NCBI GenBank assembly: GCA_963822095.1
Contig: CAWGGS010000001.1
Coordinates: 62,001 to 126,000 of the forward strand
DNA: 64,000 bases
Direction: 5' to 3'
Origin: CAWGGS01 sp963822095
GTDB lineage: Bacteria > Desulfobacterota > Desulfobulbia > Desulfobulbales > Desulfocapsaceae
Shown here in pieces: positions 63,959 to 64,000 of the stretch. Positions within the stretch are counted from its first letter, which is position 1. Every line of letters starts with the position of its first letter. The notes beneath the pieces are model-generated. The model was not told the origin of the DNA, ran no database searches, and saw nothing but the letters and a program-made list of their open reading frames with translations. A program made the translations under genes and the position numbers.

Positions 63959-64000
63959 GATTTTTCTCACTGTATGCCATGGTGAATAGTCAAAAATCAG

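Overview
The window looks like chromosome from a strictly anaerobic member of the Desulfobacterota (old Deltaproteobacteria), most likely a sulfate- or sulfur-metabolising relative of the Desulfobulbales. This is inferred from the order rpsB-tsf-pyrH-frr-uppS-cdsA-dxr-rseP-tsaB-ispG-proS-relA, a UGA-encoded selenoprotein, and DUF134/DUF5320, DUF166, DUF1638 and RACo-like genes. No rRNA or taxonomic marker is available to fix the genus.

Layout. (1) 1-12.9 kb is a dense plus-strand housekeeping block for translation, isoprenoid and phospholipid precursors, membrane proteolysis, tRNA modification and the stringent response. (2) 13-21.4 kb holds a periplasmic FKBP isomerase, an AlaX editing protein, a small BcrA/HgdC-type activase with a cysteine-rich partner, an LptF/G permease, a DHH phosphoesterase behind a long structured leader, and two tandem ADP-glucose pyrophosphorylase paralogues. 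(3) 21.5-28.9 kb is an accessory region starting at a tRNA-Arg(CCT). It has a frameshifted integrase, a beta-propeller gene, an IS inserted into a methyltransferase gene, an AraC regulator, a DUF3303-like protein and a sulfotransferase. (4) 28.9-36.8 kb is an acyl-CoA metabolism cluster: isovaleryl-CoA dehydrogenase type, acetoacetyl-CoA synthetase, acyl-CoA ligase, DUF35 protein, a thiolase-fold protein lacking the catalytic cysteines, and an XRE-cupin regulator. (5) 36.9-44.2 kb has a transglutaminase-ABC module, an HD-GYP response regulator, a glycosyltransferase remnant and a second ABC-2 transporter.

(6) 44.6-53.3 kb is a TonB-dependent metal or metallophore uptake locus: ExbB-ExbD-TonB, then receptor-FmdE-like-methyltransferase-FecB-FecC-FecE. 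Two promoters there share one architecture: two 25-bp palindromes (TAAYAC-N13-GTRTTA type) exactly 60 bp apart around the -35/-10. A third, weaker promoter has the same layout. The palindromes match the consensus known for Helicobacter NikR, so nickel-responsive control is the leading hypothesis.

(7) 53.3-64 kb carries small redox and metal-cofactor genes separated by repeats: two IscU/NifU-like scaffolds (one membrane-anchored), a zinc-domain/[2Fe-2S]/ASKHA corrinoid-reductase-activator-like protein, a DUF134 regulator with two palindromic operators, a DUF5320 protein, a selenocysteine peroxiredoxin with a visible SECIS hairpin, a cysteine-containing protein of unknown function, and DUF89, DUF166 and DUF1638 genes. 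A family of roughly 170-bp palindromic MITE-like elements punctuates this part, and a diverged 240-bp promoter-region repeat flanks the DUF134/DUF5320 pair.
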